From: Mesorhizobium terrae
Lineage (GTDB): Bacteria > Pseudomonadota > Alphaproteobacteria > Rhizobiales > Rhizobiaceae
Direction: 5' to 3'
Length of the DNA: 64,000 nt
NCBI RefSeq assembly: GCF_008727715.1
Contig: NZ_CP044218.1
Coordinates: 2,356,001-2,420,000, forward strand
The translations under genes were made by a program, and so were the position numbers. Within the stretch, counting starts at the first letter, position 1, and each line of letters opens with the position of its first letter. The notes beneath the pieces were generated by a model that was given only the letters and a program-made list of their open reading frames with translations, did not search any database and was not told the origin of the DNA. Positions 50,825 through 59,915 of this stretch are shown in pieces.

Positions 50825-52335
50825 TTCGGCACCTGCGGCGCGGCAGGGAGAGGGGCGATGAAGGAAAAGAACAGTCTCGCGATTCGTCCGATGCCAGCGG
50901 GCAGGCGTGAAAGAAGCCGGTCGATGACGGTCGCATCCTGGCCTGGAACCGCAGCAAGCAGCCGCAGTGTCAGCGCGTAGGCCATGGCACCTACGATAAC
51001 GCCGGTAGCAATACCCGTAACGCCGTGCAGTGCCTGGGTGACCAGGAGTGCCGCGACACCACAGACTATCGCGGCCAATGCGACCTTGAGCACGACCATG
51101 ATCAATTCGCCGGCGCCGCTCTGCAGCCTTACGCGAGAGAGCAGGAGCGCGGCCATGGCCAGAAAGACCACCCCGCGAACTGTCGACGCGCCGATGATAC
51201 CCCACAGCGGCACGGCGACGAGGCAGCCTGCCACCATCAGGATCGCGCCGATGCCGCTGATGGCGAGGCGGCCCTTAATCTGGTCTTTCGAGTAGAGATA
51301 TTGGGTGGTGAGCTGGATGAAGACGTAGGCGGGCGAGCCGATCGCCAGGATTGCGACCACGAGACCTGCCGGCTCGAAGGCGGTGCCGTAGACGGAAACG
51401 ACAAGCGGTATCGCGACGGCAGCAAGGCCGAAGCACAATGGAAAGGTGATGTAGGAGAAAGAGCGCACCACGCTGGCAAAGAGGTCGGTGCCGCCGGCGC
51501 CGTCATCGGCCTCATGGCGCTCCGCATAGAAGGGGATCAGGCTGCCGGTGAGCTGGACCGGGAGTTGCAGCGCAAGGTTCGCCAGCGACAGCGCGACCGC
51601 GTAGAAGCCGACATCCTGCGTCGTGCGGAAATGCTGGAGGAAGACGAGCTCCGGCCTCGTCAGGAAGATTGCCGTGATGACGAATTCAAAAAACACAAGC
51701 AGGGAGGTCGCGGCGAGTGCGCGCGCGCTTTGGCCTGCCTTGTTACGCCGGGTGAAAAGGATGCCCAGAGTGTAGAGGAAGAAGACCGACTGGCCGGCGA
51801 TATAGCCAAGCAGCGCGCCCTCTACACCAGCAAACAATGCTCCGACGAGAACGATGCCAAGTTGCAGCACCGAGGTGATCGCGGTGAAAACGAAGAACGT
51901 GCCAAGCCGCTTTTCGCCGATCAGGTAATTCTTGGTAAAGGAACCGACCGACTGGATGAACAACAGCGCGGTGGTGAGTACAGCGACACCAGTTGTCGCG
52001 TCGGTCCATTCGAGACCGCCGCCTTTCCAGCAGAAAAGGGCGTAGAGCGCGGCAAGAAGTGTCGTGGAAAGCAGGACTGGTAAAGCCAGATAAGCAGCGA
52101 AGCCGCGACGCTCCCGCGCAGTCACACCCTTGGCCGCGAGTTGCGGCAGGACCCGCAGGAGCAGGACGCCGGTGCCCAGTTCGGCGATCAGCGAGCCGGT
52201 GGCCGCGATCCACAGCGCAAAGGCAACGGTGCCGTTGGCAGCCGGACCAAGCAGGCGCGCGACGATGACTGAGCAAGCAAAGCCGATGATCAACAGCAGC
52301 ATGCCTGCCGCCGCATTGATCAGCGAATTCGACAT
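50821..52335 (-). CDS. Oligosaccharide flippase family protein (Wzx-like)
   Basis: A 504-residue MATE/MOP-type flippase with 12-14 membrane segments. It begins SNSLINAAAGMLLLIIGFACSVIVARLLGPAANGTVAFALW, typical of polysaccharide exporters, and continues with conserved small-residue packing (GVEGALLGYIAGQSVFFLYTLG, FLQHFRTTQDVGFYAVALSLANLALQLP). It should flip undecaprenyl-linked repeat units across the inner membrane. The ATG at 52335 is preferred; TTG 52350 is possible. Its end is coupled to the tandem hydrolase gene; a 102-base gap follows the GT2 gene. Confidence 0.88.
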   Translation of the reverse strand: MSNSLINAAAGMLLLIIGFACSVIVARLLGPAANGTVAFALWIAATGSLIAELGTGVLLLRVLPQLAAKGVTARERRGFAAYLALPVLLSTTLLAALYALFCWKGGGLEWTDATTGVAVLTTALLFIQSVGSFTKNYLIGEKRLGTFFVFTAITSVLQLGIVLVGALFAGVEGALLGYIAGQSVFFLYTLGILFTRRNKAGQSARALAATSLLVFFEFVITAIFLTRPELVFLQHFRTTQDVGFYAVALSLANLALQLPVQLTGSLIPFYAERHEADDGAGGTDLFASVVRSFSYITFPLCFGLAAVAIPLVVSVYGTAFEPAGLVVAILAIGSPAYVFIQLTTQYLYSKDQIKGRLAISGIGAILMVAGCLVAVPLWGIIGASTVRGVVFLAMAALLLSRVRLQSGAGELIMVVLKVALAAIVCGVAALLVTQALHGVTGIATGVIVGAMAYALTLRLLAAVPGQDATVIDRLLSRLPAGIGRIARLFFSFIAPLPAAPQVPK

Positions 52336-52437
52336 AATGCTTCTGCTCAAAGATGCCCCCGACCTCGCGGCGCGCCAGACGCCGATCCCGTTAATACATT
52401 AGTCGGAACGCGTTTTGCGCGCACGTTGCAAACAACC

Positions 52438-53337
52438 TTAAGAAGCTTTGGCGCGGGTAGCCGTCATCGTACGGGGCGCGGCGCGCCAGCCGAACCAGCG
52501 GCCGGCAACAATGTTCCATGAACGACGAGCCATGCCCGGTTTGCCCGCGAACGTGTAGATGGCGACGCCGGCCAAAGGGCGCAGCAAACGCGGCAGGTAA
52601 TCGACGAAGCGATAACCGTGCTTGCGCATGACGTAACCCAGACCGGAGGAATAGACGCGCATCTTGGCAACAGCGGCGGGCGTGGTCTGGTCGCCGCGAT
52701 CTTCCGGATGATGGCCGGTGAAGGCCGGGTCGTACCAGCCGTGCCGATCGGTCGCAAGCAGCTTCAGCGCCAGATCCTGGATCTCATAGGCGCCCCAAGG
52801 GGTTCCGGAGCCGGGGCCGATGGCGATGTCGAAGCCGCCCGCCTCGTCGAATGCCGGTTTCTTGACCACCAGCATCCATTCGATCAGCGTCGTCCAGATG
52901 GTCGGGCGCTCGATCGGCATTGGCTCGGTGGCGAAATCGCCCATGATCGTCCGGCCTGTCGTATCGGTAGGACGACCGCAATAGAAGTCGGCGGGATGTG
53001 CCGCTCTCAATGCGTCGACGCGTGACAGGAAATCGGTCGGATACCAGCAGTCGTCATCTGGGAATATCAACCAGCGCCCACGTGCGCGGGCGGCGCCCAG
53101 GTTGCGGGCACGACAAACGCCGCGCTTGTCAGTGCGCAGGTGGATGATCTCCAACTTGCCGGCAAAGGCCATCAGCACCGGTGCCAGCCGGTCGTCATCA
53201 TTCTGGTCGACGACGATCACCTCGAAATCGTCCCGATCTTGCCCAACCAGCGAGTTGAACAGCCCTTCAAGCTCGTGCGAACGGCCGAGCGTGGCGACAA
53301 CCATGGAGGTCTGGATTTCCGGAACGGTCCGGGACAT
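52438..53337 (-). CDS. Family 2 glycosyltransferase
   Basis: A 299-residue GT-A fold enzyme: SMVVATLGRSHELEGLFNSLVGQDRDDFEVIVVDQNDDDRLAPVL binds nucleotide, RGVCRARNLGAARARGRWLIFPDDDCWYPTDFL includes the metal-binding DDD. It lacks membrane segments and would add a sugar to a polysaccharide precursor in the cytoplasm. The ATG at 53337 is supported by start homology; the longer frame is not. It lies between the flippase and VanZ genes on the minus strand. Confidence 0.88.
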   Translation of the reverse strand: MSRTVPEIQTSMVVATLGRSHELEGLFNSLVGQDRDDFEVIVVDQNDDDRLAPVLMAFAGKLEIIHLRTDKRGVCRARNLGAARARGRWLIFPDDDCWYPTDFLSRVDALRAAHPADFYCGRPTDTTGRTIMGDFATEPMPIERPTIWTTLIEWMLVVKKPAFDEAGGFDIAIGPGSGTPWGAYEIQDLALKLLATDRHGWYDPAFTGHHPEDRGDQTTPAAVAKMRVYSSGLGYVMRKHGYRFVDYLPRLLRPLAGVAIYTFAGKPGMARRSWNIVAGRWFGWRAAPRTMTATRAKAS

Positions 53338-53460
53338 GCGCGCCCTGTGGCAATGAGGTTTCGTCCGCAGGCGTATCCCGCGAAATTGCAAACTACTCTT
53401 GGGCTGGACGCGTTAAATTGCCGTGAAAAGACGCATTTTCATCGTCGAAACTTGACCTCT

Positions 53461-53802
53461 TCAGGCTCGCAAACGACGCAAGACCCTCGTCGCTATGGTG
53501 ATGATCAAAACCCCGAGGATGCCGGCCACGGCTTTGACCGCCATATCCTTGAAGCGACCATGACGACCGGGGTCGATAAGCTGCAATGCTTCGAGTAGCA
53601 CCGCTACGCCAACGACGAAGAAAGTCGTTCGCCAGGCATGGTGAGGAAAGCCAAGTGCGAGTGCGGCACCGAACAGCAGATAGGCAACCGCCCGTTCCAG
53701 ATTGGGGTCGCCAAGATGTGGCCTCAAGCCGATCGGCGAGAGGGTCGCGAAAATGATCAGGGACAGGAGAAAGACCGAGACAAGGCGCGAAATGAGAATC
53801 AT
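53461..53802 (-). CDS. VanZ-family membrane protein
   Basis: A 113-residue protein with four hydrophobic segments and the VanZ signature VLLEALQLIDPGRHGRFKDMAVKAVAGILGVLI (Glu-Gln, Pro-Gly-Arg, Asp, Gly). VanZ proteins are found near exopolysaccharide genes and in teicoplanin resistance; function is unclear. It is the first gene of the minus-strand group. The 260-base gap to the Wzz gene on its right is a divergent promoter region with no further gene. Confidence 0.83.
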   Translation of the reverse strand: MILISRLVSVFLLSLIIFATLSPIGLRPHLGDPNLERAVAYLLFGAALALGFPHHAWRTTFFVVGVAVLLEALQLIDPGRHGRFKDMAVKAVAGILGVLIITIATRVLRRLRA

Positions 53803-54062
53803 GCCTGCTAGCTAAAACCAGATCGTGTCGGTTTGAAGCGCGCCTTTAGTCGCTGCCATGCGCTGCCTCGATACTGAAAAGGGTCATGCCGCCTGCCGCG
53901 GCGTTAAAGATTCCGGTGGACGACTTAGGGGTTTCTTAACCATAAATTGGAAGAGTCGAGACACGCGAATCCGCACGCGACAGTCCGCGTCGAGGCAGAA
54001 ATGGGGGCAGGTCGTGCCGCCAGCCAGGGGCTAGGCGTGACGGCTTTCATCTCGGGCGCTCC

Positions 54063-56108
54063 ATGGACATAGACATTTTTCAACTGCCTGGGATTCTGAA
54101 GCGACGGGCACACTATGTCGTGCTGACCGTGCTGGCCTGCCTACTCCTGGCTATGGCCTTTCTCGCAACGCAAAAACCCTATTTTCGTTCGACGGCCGAA
54201 ATCCTGCTCGATCTCAATCGTGGCTCAGTGGTTGGCACTGGCGGTTCCGCCAACGGTCAGGTCAGCGCGCAGCAGTCGGTTGGCAGTCAGATCTACGTGC
54301 TGCAATCGCGCGACGTGCTGCGCGAAGTGGTCAAGACCCTCAATCTAACGGACGATCCCTATCTTGCAGCGACGGGCGGCGGGCTTCGGCAGCGCCTGTT
54401 CGGCGGGGCGCCGCCGGCGACGACTGGCGATCGTACCGACGCGGTTGTCGATGCGCTGATCAAAAACCTGACCGTGGAACAAGCTGGCGAGTCACTGGTG
54501 CTGACAGTGTCGATGAAGCATCGCGACAGCGAAATGGCGGCCAAGATCGCCAACGCCGTCGTGGAAGCCTACCTAAACAGTTCCGACCAATCGCAAACTG
54601 ATGCCGGTCAGCGCACCAGCACCGCTCTTCAGGCGCAGACCGAGGCCTTGCGCCGGCGGCTGCTCGACGCCCTTGCGGTGGCGGAGAAGTTCCGCACCGA
54701 GAACGGGCTGATCAGCACGGGTCAGCAGGGATTGGTCACTGACCAGCAACTGGCGGGGCTGAACCAGCAGCTTCTGGCGGCTCGCCAGGTTGCCGAGCAG
54801 CAAAAGGCAATCGCTGATCAAGCCAATCAGCTCAACATCTCCAATGTCGAAACCGGGGCTATCGCAGAGGCCCTGCAGTCGGCGACACTGACCGACCTGC
54901 GCAGCCGCTACGCGCAATTGCTCGACCGGCAGGCGGAGTTGGCCACCAGCCTGGGTTCCGAACATCCGCAAATGCGTGCGGTACGCTCGCAGGTCGCGAC
55001 CATGCGCACCACGATCGAGAACGAGTTGCAACGCATCCGCAAGACGGCCGCATCCAACGCCGAGCGCGCGAAAGCCAATCTGGATTCGCTGCAGACGCGT
55101 TTTGACGCTCAGGCCGGCGCAAACAGCGAGGAAGGCAAGGCACGTATTAAGCTGGCGCAACTCGAGAGCGAGGCTGCTTCGATCAACGCGGTCTATCAGT
55201 CTTTCCTCACCCGCTCGGAAGAACTCGGGCGCCAGCAAGACATCGGCAAAGGCAATTCCCGTGTCATTTCCGCAGCCATTCCCTCATCGACACCGGTGCA
55301 GGCTCCGAAGAGCATCGTGCTCATAGCCGCAGTTCTGTTCGGCCTGGCCGCAGGCAGCGTGCTGGCCGTGCTTCGCGATGCGATCAGTGGTGCCGTACGC
55401 TCCGAGCGCGAGCTGATGGTTGCGACCGGTGCACCGATGCTGGCCACCGTTGACCGCATGGTGGAAAGCGGCAAGCCCGGTTGGCGCCAACGTCTTGCCC
55501 AGGCCTTCCGATTGAGACGCGCCGGCGATCCGCCGCTTCGGATCAAGGGCAAATTGGTGCCTGAACTTGGCCTAGCCAGGGTCAATCGTCTGCTTGGACT
55601 TCGCCGCGAAGACGGGTTGCCGACGGTTGTCGCGGTGGTGGCCGCCGATCCGACGCAGATCAGCGAGCGTGCCGCCACAGGCATCGCCCATCAGCTGCAT
55701 GGCCTCGGCGAGGACGTCTATCTGTTCAACGGCATGTTGCGGCCGGAGACGGGATTGCGGCAACGCGACGCCCGTGGTGTCGGTGAAGTCGCCGAACAGC
55801 ATCCGTTGAAGGACGTCCTGGTCTACGAGCGCGTCGGTAACAGTTCCAAGCGGTCGGGAGCGCTGCTTTCACTGGCGTCCGAGCTGGAACGATCGACCGC
55901 CAAAACCTCGCCCTTCTTCATCGTCGACGCTTGCGGCACGGAAGCGCAGGAATTGTTGCCGGTGCTGCTGAAATATGCCGATGGCATCATCGTCCAGTCT
56001 GAAATCGGTTCCACCCACAAGAATGATTTGGCGGTGCTGGTCAGCGAGATCGAGCCGTGGCGCGAGAAACTGATCGGTAACATTGTTGTCGGAAAGAAAG
56101 CCGCGTGA
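54063..56108 (+). CDS. Wzz/GumC-type polysaccharide co-polymerase with degenerate kinase-like domain
   Basis: A 681-residue protein with the co-polymerase layout: TM1 (residues 17-35), a large periplasmic coiled coil (about 90-400, including the GSEHPQMRAVRSQVATMRTTIENEL region), TM2 (about 420-440 in SIVLIAAVLFGLAAGSVLAVL), and a cytoplasmic domain from 500. That last domain resembles BY-kinases (PTVVAVVAADPTQISERAATGIAHQL, FFIVDACG) but lacks a Walker A GK(S/T) and a tyrosine-rich tail, so it cannot bind ATP normally. It would set chain length with the polymerase. The start has little upstream signal. Confidence 0.85.
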   Translation: MDIDIFQLPGILKRRAHYVVLTVLACLLLAMAFLATQKPYFRSTAEILLDLNRGSVVGTGGSANGQVSAQQSVGSQIYVLQSRDVLREVVKTLNLTDDPYLAATGGGLRQRLFGGAPPATTGDRTDAVVDALIKNLTVEQAGESLVLTVSMKHRDSEMAAKIANAVVEAYLNSSDQSQTDAGQRTSTALQAQTEALRRRLLDALAVAEKFRTENGLISTGQQGLVTDQQLAGLNQQLLAARQVAEQQKAIADQANQLNISNVETGAIAEALQSATLTDLRSRYAQLLDRQAELATSLGSEHPQMRAVRSQVATMRTTIENELQRIRKTAASNAERAKANLDSLQTRFDAQAGANSEEGKARIKLAQLESEAASINAVYQSFLTRSEELGRQQDIGKGNSRVISAAIPSSTPVQAPKSIVLIAAVLFGLAAGSVLAVLRDAISGAVRSERELMVATGAPMLATVDRMVESGKPGWRQRLAQAFRLRRAGDPPLRIKGKLVPELGLARVNRLLGLRREDGLPTVVAVVAADPTQISERAATGIAHQLHGLGEDVYLFNGMLRPETGLRQRDARGVGEVAEQHPLKDVLVYERVGNSSKRSGALLSLASELERSTAKTSPFFIVDACGTEAQELLPVLLKYADGIIVQSEIGSTHKNDLAVLVSEIEPWREKLIGNIVVGKKAA

Positions 56109-56124
56109 GAGGCGGAGCTACAGC

Positions 56125-57441
56125 GTGGCGGCGTTAGCGGCAACTGGCGGCAGGACTGCATCGTCTGCCATGACGCTGGCGCAACCGGCCTTGCCGAGCG
56201 AAACGGCGCCGGCATTGTTGCGCCTTTTGGCGATCGTCACCGTGATCGCCGCCCTCGTGTTCAATTTCTTCCTCTGCTTCGTGAACACCAAGGTCATGCA
56301 CATCACCGACAGCTATGTGATGTTGTCGGAGATGATGATTGTCGGCACCGTCTTCATCGTGGCTTTGACCCGCCGCGCGCCGCTGTATCTGCTGCTCGGT
56401 GTCTTCGTCAGCTACATGATGTTCATTTTTGCACTGCGCGGCGGTCAGCTCAACCTGAAGCCGGTGCGGGACATCCTTATTCCGATCGCCTTCTATTTCG
56501 CGGGCATGCGCCTGCATGACCCCAAACTGGGCGACCGGCTTGTCCTGGTCAGCGCGCTGATCGTGATCGGTGCTGGCCTGTTCGAATATCTGGCGGTCGA
56601 CACCTACATCTCTTACTTCAATGTGATCGGGTATTATCTGGCGCGTGGCACCGTAACGACTGATCAGCTGTTCGGTGCGACGCAAGGTTTGTTTATTTCC
56701 GGCACTCGCCCCGAACCGCGCACCATCCTGCCGTTCCTTGGCCAGCATCGCGTGTCGTCGGTGTTTCTCGAGCCGGTGTCGATGGGCAATTTCGCCGTGA
56801 TCGTCTACTCCTGGGCACTCTATCGCGGCCGCGCGTTCAAAGGGCGCTGGTTTGCGATGTTCATGGCCTTGACTGTCATTACGCTCGCTGATGCCCGGTT
56901 TGGCCTCTACACCTGCGTGCTGATTACACTGCTCTACCCCCTCTACAATTTCATACCGCGCCTGGCCTGGAGCGTGCTGCCGTTTCTGCTTCTTGCTGTG
57001 CTGGCCGCCTATGGCATCACCACGGGTACCGGTGGCGGTGCGAACGACCTCACCGGCCGGTTCATGGTGACGGCCCACATCCTGACCCAGCTTTCGGCCG
57101 CCGTCGTGCTCGGCACCGAGCAGACCACGCAGTTCACGGCGGACTCCGGCCTTGCCTATTCGCTTACCGCTTTTGGCATCTTTGGTTTTGTGGTGCTGTG
57201 GACAGTGCTCGCCTATGCGCCCGCCGCCGAGGCGCGCGCCTGGCGTTTCCACTGCATGGTGATGGTCTATCTGCTGCTTCTGATGCTGATCAGCGACTCG
57301 TTCTATTCGATCAAGACCGCCGCTCTGCTCTGGTTCCTGCTGGGCACTTCCAACTCTTATCGTAGCCTCAGCCTATCCGGCAAACCTCTCCGTCCGGAGC
57401 CTCTTGCTTCGCGGCACGCTATGTTGGCCGCTGCCCGATAG
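56125..57441 (+). CDS. Wzy-like polysaccharide polymerase/O-antigen ligase-type membrane protein
   Basis: A 438-residue membrane protein with about 11-12 hydrophobic segments and one large periplasmic loop (residues about 165-225) containing FGATQGLFISGTRPEPRTILPFLGQHRVSSVFLEPVSMGNFAVIVYSW, the Wzy/WaaL-type polymerase pattern with Arg and Glu in the loop. It should join repeat units at the outer face of the inner membrane. The GTG at 56125 follows GGCGGAG; ATG 56170 is the alternative. It starts 16 bases after the Wzz gene. Confidence 0.8.
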   Translation: MAALAATGGRTASSAMTLAQPALPSETAPALLRLLAIVTVIAALVFNFFLCFVNTKVMHITDSYVMLSEMMIVGTVFIVALTRRAPLYLLLGVFVSYMMFIFALRGGQLNLKPVRDILIPIAFYFAGMRLHDPKLGDRLVLVSALIVIGAGLFEYLAVDTYISYFNVIGYYLARGTVTTDQLFGATQGLFISGTRPEPRTILPFLGQHRVSSVFLEPVSMGNFAVIVYSWALYRGRAFKGRWFAMFMALTVITLADARFGLYTCVLITLLYPLYNFIPRLAWSVLPFLLLAVLAAYGITTGTGGGANDLTGRFMVTAHILTQLSAAVVLGTEQTTQFTADSGLAYSLTAFGIFGFVVLWTVLAYAPAAEARAWRFHCMVMVYLLLLMLISDSFYSIKTAALLWFLLGTSNSYRSLSLSGKPLRPEPLASRHAMLAAAR

Positions 57442-57455
57442 GGTCTCCGAAGGCG

Positions 57456-58514
57456 TCAGCCTTTCTTTTGAAACGCCGGGCAGGCGCCCTTTCGAGGCGG
57501 CAGACGGCCGGCGGCCTCCAGCGCCTTTAGTTGCGGCCGGTCCCCTTTTGGGGTCGGCTGAATATTCAGCGCCTCGCTCTCCGGCCACCAATCGCCACCG
57601 GCCCAATAGGTCCAGCCCGTCCAGACATCGGAATTGGCATCGACGAAGGCTGTCATCGCCGTGATGCCGGTCATGCAGGTCCGATTGGCGGCGCCCCCGA
57701 ATTCACCAAGAAAACCGCGCTTGTCGTTCTTGCGCAGCCAGGTAGAGAAGTCCTTCAGTGCCGTCAAAGCATCGTCTGCCCGATCGCAGGTTTTGTGCGT
57801 GCCGGAGAAATTGCTGTCGAGATATTGGTGAACCTCGAAGGCGTAGTTGTTGGCGGGGTCGACGACGCCCAGCATGACGGTGCCGTTCGCTTGTTTGGGA
57901 TCTTCGTTCTGCCAGCTGTGCGCGCCAGTCCAGTTGGTGCCGGGCACCAGCACGAGATTGTTCGCGCCGGCCTGGCGAATGGCGGCGATCGCTGCGTTCG
58001 CGGACGTCAGCCATTGCGTGACATCGATGTCGTGCGGTTCGTTCATCAATCCGAACTGGATTGCCGGATCGTTGCGATATTCGGTTGCCAGGCGCTTCCA
58101 CAAATCGGCGAAAGCGGTATCCGGGACAGCGTCGGAACCGATTTCCACATCCCGGTATCGTCCATAATTGTGCGGATCGAGGATGACGATCATTCCCGCC
58201 CCCTTGAGCTGCGCCACGGTATCGGCCAGCCGGCTCCGTTCGGTCTCGTCGAAAGCCTTGTTGAGGTCGGGCTGGAGCCGCTCCCACAGAAACGGCAGGC
58301 GCACGGCGTTGAAACCTTTTTTGGCGAAATAGCCGATCGTCGTGGCGCTCGGATAAGCATAGTCCTTGCCGTAAACACCGGGCACGTTGCCGAACTCGGC
58401 ACCGGCCAGGTTGACACCGCTCAGGCACCCGGCTGATGCGGTCTGGGGCAAAAGGGCTGCCGTGGCGAGGAACATCGTCAGGATCCGCTTTGTTAGCCGG
58501 AGTTGCTTGGCCAT
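57456..58514 (-). CDS. GH5-family endoglucanase-like hydrolase (exported)
   Basis: A 352-residue exported glycoside hydrolase. A signal peptide (TKRILTMFLATAALLPQTASA) leads to the barrel: GVNLAGAEFGNVPG, KGFNAVRLPFLWERLQP, MIVILDPHNYGRYRD, IQFGLMNEPHDID with the acid/base Glu, and RGFLGEFGGAANRTC with the nucleophile Glu, ending in WTYWAGGDWWPES. GH5 cellulase-type enzymes cut beta-1,4-glucan. Inside a polymer cluster it probably trims or releases the polysaccharide. It is on the strand opposite the Wzy gene, in a pair with the GT4 gene. Confidence 0.92.
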   Translation of the reverse strand: MAKQLRLTKRILTMFLATAALLPQTASAGCLSGVNLAGAEFGNVPGVYGKDYAYPSATTIGYFAKKGFNAVRLPFLWERLQPDLNKAFDETERSRLADTVAQLKGAGMIVILDPHNYGRYRDVEIGSDAVPDTAFADLWKRLATEYRNDPAIQFGLMNEPHDIDVTQWLTSANAAIAAIRQAGANNLVLVPGTNWTGAHSWQNEDPKQANGTVMLGVVDPANNYAFEVHQYLDSNFSGTHKTCDRADDALTALKDFSTWLRKNDKRGFLGEFGGAANRTCMTGITAMTAFVDANSDVWTGWTYWAGGDWWPESEALNIQPTPKGDRPQLKALEAAGRLPPRKGACPAFQKKG

Positions 58515-58521
58515 TTGTAAC

Positions 58522-59721
58522 CTAACGTGGTTCGGGCGCCGGTACGGCGCGTGTCACGGGCGCGTGGCGACCCAGCACCTCGCGGTAGACGTCGACATAA
58601 TGTTCGGCGACCTGATCCCAGGAGTAGGCGGACGCAGCTTGCATGGCGGACAAGCGATAGCGCTGAGTGTCGGCAAGGATGACATCGAAGGCAGCCTCGA
58701 TCGCTGCCGCGGTCGCGTCGCTGTCGGCAAAGTCGCAAATTCTGATTTCGCCGTGCCTGGAAGCGAGGTCTTTGTAAGCCGTATTGGCATTCAACACGGG
58801 CATCAAACCTGCGCTTAGTGCCTCCACAGCGACAAGACCAAAACCCTCATAGTCTGAAGCCGAAGCGAACAGCGAGCAGCGGCCGAGCACATTGCGGATC
58901 TCCTGGTTCGGCAGCCCGATATGGACATCGACGTGACTATCGAGGCTGCGTTCGGCGATCATTCGCCGCAGTTCCGCTTCGCTCAAATCTCCAGGCACAC
59001 CGACGATGTCGAGATGCCAATCCTTGGAATGATCGACGAGCTTGCGCGTGGCATCGAGCAGATTGTCCAGCCGTTTGTTGATCGAGAAACGGCCGAGCGT
59101 GACGATGTTGCGAACGGCTTGCCGCGAGCCGGAGTCAGCGAATTTCCGGGTATCGACGCCGTTGTCGATCTGGATGACGCGATTTCCGGCGATTGCCTGG
59201 AATGTGCGTGTATCCTGGGCGCTGCAGCCGATCAGGCGGCGATAGGCTAGGGCGGACAGACGCGTAGCGGTGTTGAACCAGATCGTCTTCAGTCCGGCAT
59301 GTTTTTCAGTGTGAAAGAAGCCGCCATGGGTCGTGGCGACCATCGGCTTGCCGTGGAAGAGACGTGTCCAGGCCAAAGCATCGAAGAAAAAGTCGATGGC
59401 GTGAACATGCACGATGTCGGCATCGCCGATGTGGCGAAAGACCTGTGGTGCGAGGGGGTAGCGTGTGCTGCCTGAAAAAGGAATGCGCACGACCTCGATA
59501 CCGTCGATGGTCTCGATGGCCGGCAAGGTCTCGTCGAGCGCCGTGAAACGCCGGTCGAGCGTGACGACACGCACGCGGTAGCCGTGTTTGCGAAGCTGTG
59601 TCGAAAGATTGGCAACGACCTCCTCCAATCCGCCGCGGTTGGGCAGATATTGTCGCACGACCTGCACCGCCAATGGGCTGGTGTCGCGGCTGGGCGATTG
59701 GGGGGCGGGCGATGCGGGCAT
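58522..59721 (-). CDS. Family 4 glycosyltransferase
   Basis: A 399-residue GT-B enzyme: VVRQYLPNRGGLEEVVANLSTQLRKHGYRVRVVTLD at the start, then VATTHGGFFHTEKHAGLKT (acceptor side) and the donor-binding NIVTLGRFSINKRLDNLLDATRKLV with SASDYEGFGLVAVEALSAGLMPVLNANTAYKDL (E-x7-E motif). It uses a nucleotide sugar in the cytoplasm to extend the repeat unit. The GH5 gene follows with a 7-base gap, so the two are co-transcribed. The 194-base gap on its other side holds no gene. Confidence 0.9.
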   Translation of the reverse strand: MPASPAPQSPSRDTSPLAVQVVRQYLPNRGGLEEVVANLSTQLRKHGYRVRVVTLDRRFTALDETLPAIETIDGIEVVRIPFSGSTRYPLAPQVFRHIGDADIVHVHAIDFFFDALAWTRLFHGKPMVATTHGGFFHTEKHAGLKTIWFNTATRLSALAYRRLIGCSAQDTRTFQAIAGNRVIQIDNGVDTRKFADSGSRQAVRNIVTLGRFSINKRLDNLLDATRKLVDHSKDWHLDIVGVPGDLSEAELRRMIAERSLDSHVDVHIGLPNQEIRNVLGRCSLFASASDYEGFGLVAVEALSAGLMPVLNANTAYKDLASRHGEIRICDFADSDATAAAIEAAFDVILADTQRYRLSAMQAASAYSWDQVAEHYVDVYREVLGRHAPVTRAVPAPEPR

Positions 59722-59915
59722 GGCAGTTATCCAAACGGCAGCGGCAGGCGCCGCCTATCGAATAGCACATGGGTCGCCGACAGACTAAAGCGGCGTTAAT
59801 TTAGGCAGATATGAAGTGCCAAACGTCATCAAACGCTTGGTTTGGTAAACCAACCGCAACGTGCAGCGTCTCATCGCAAGACAGGGAAGGCAGATTTGAG
59901 TGGCGGAGAGCCTGC

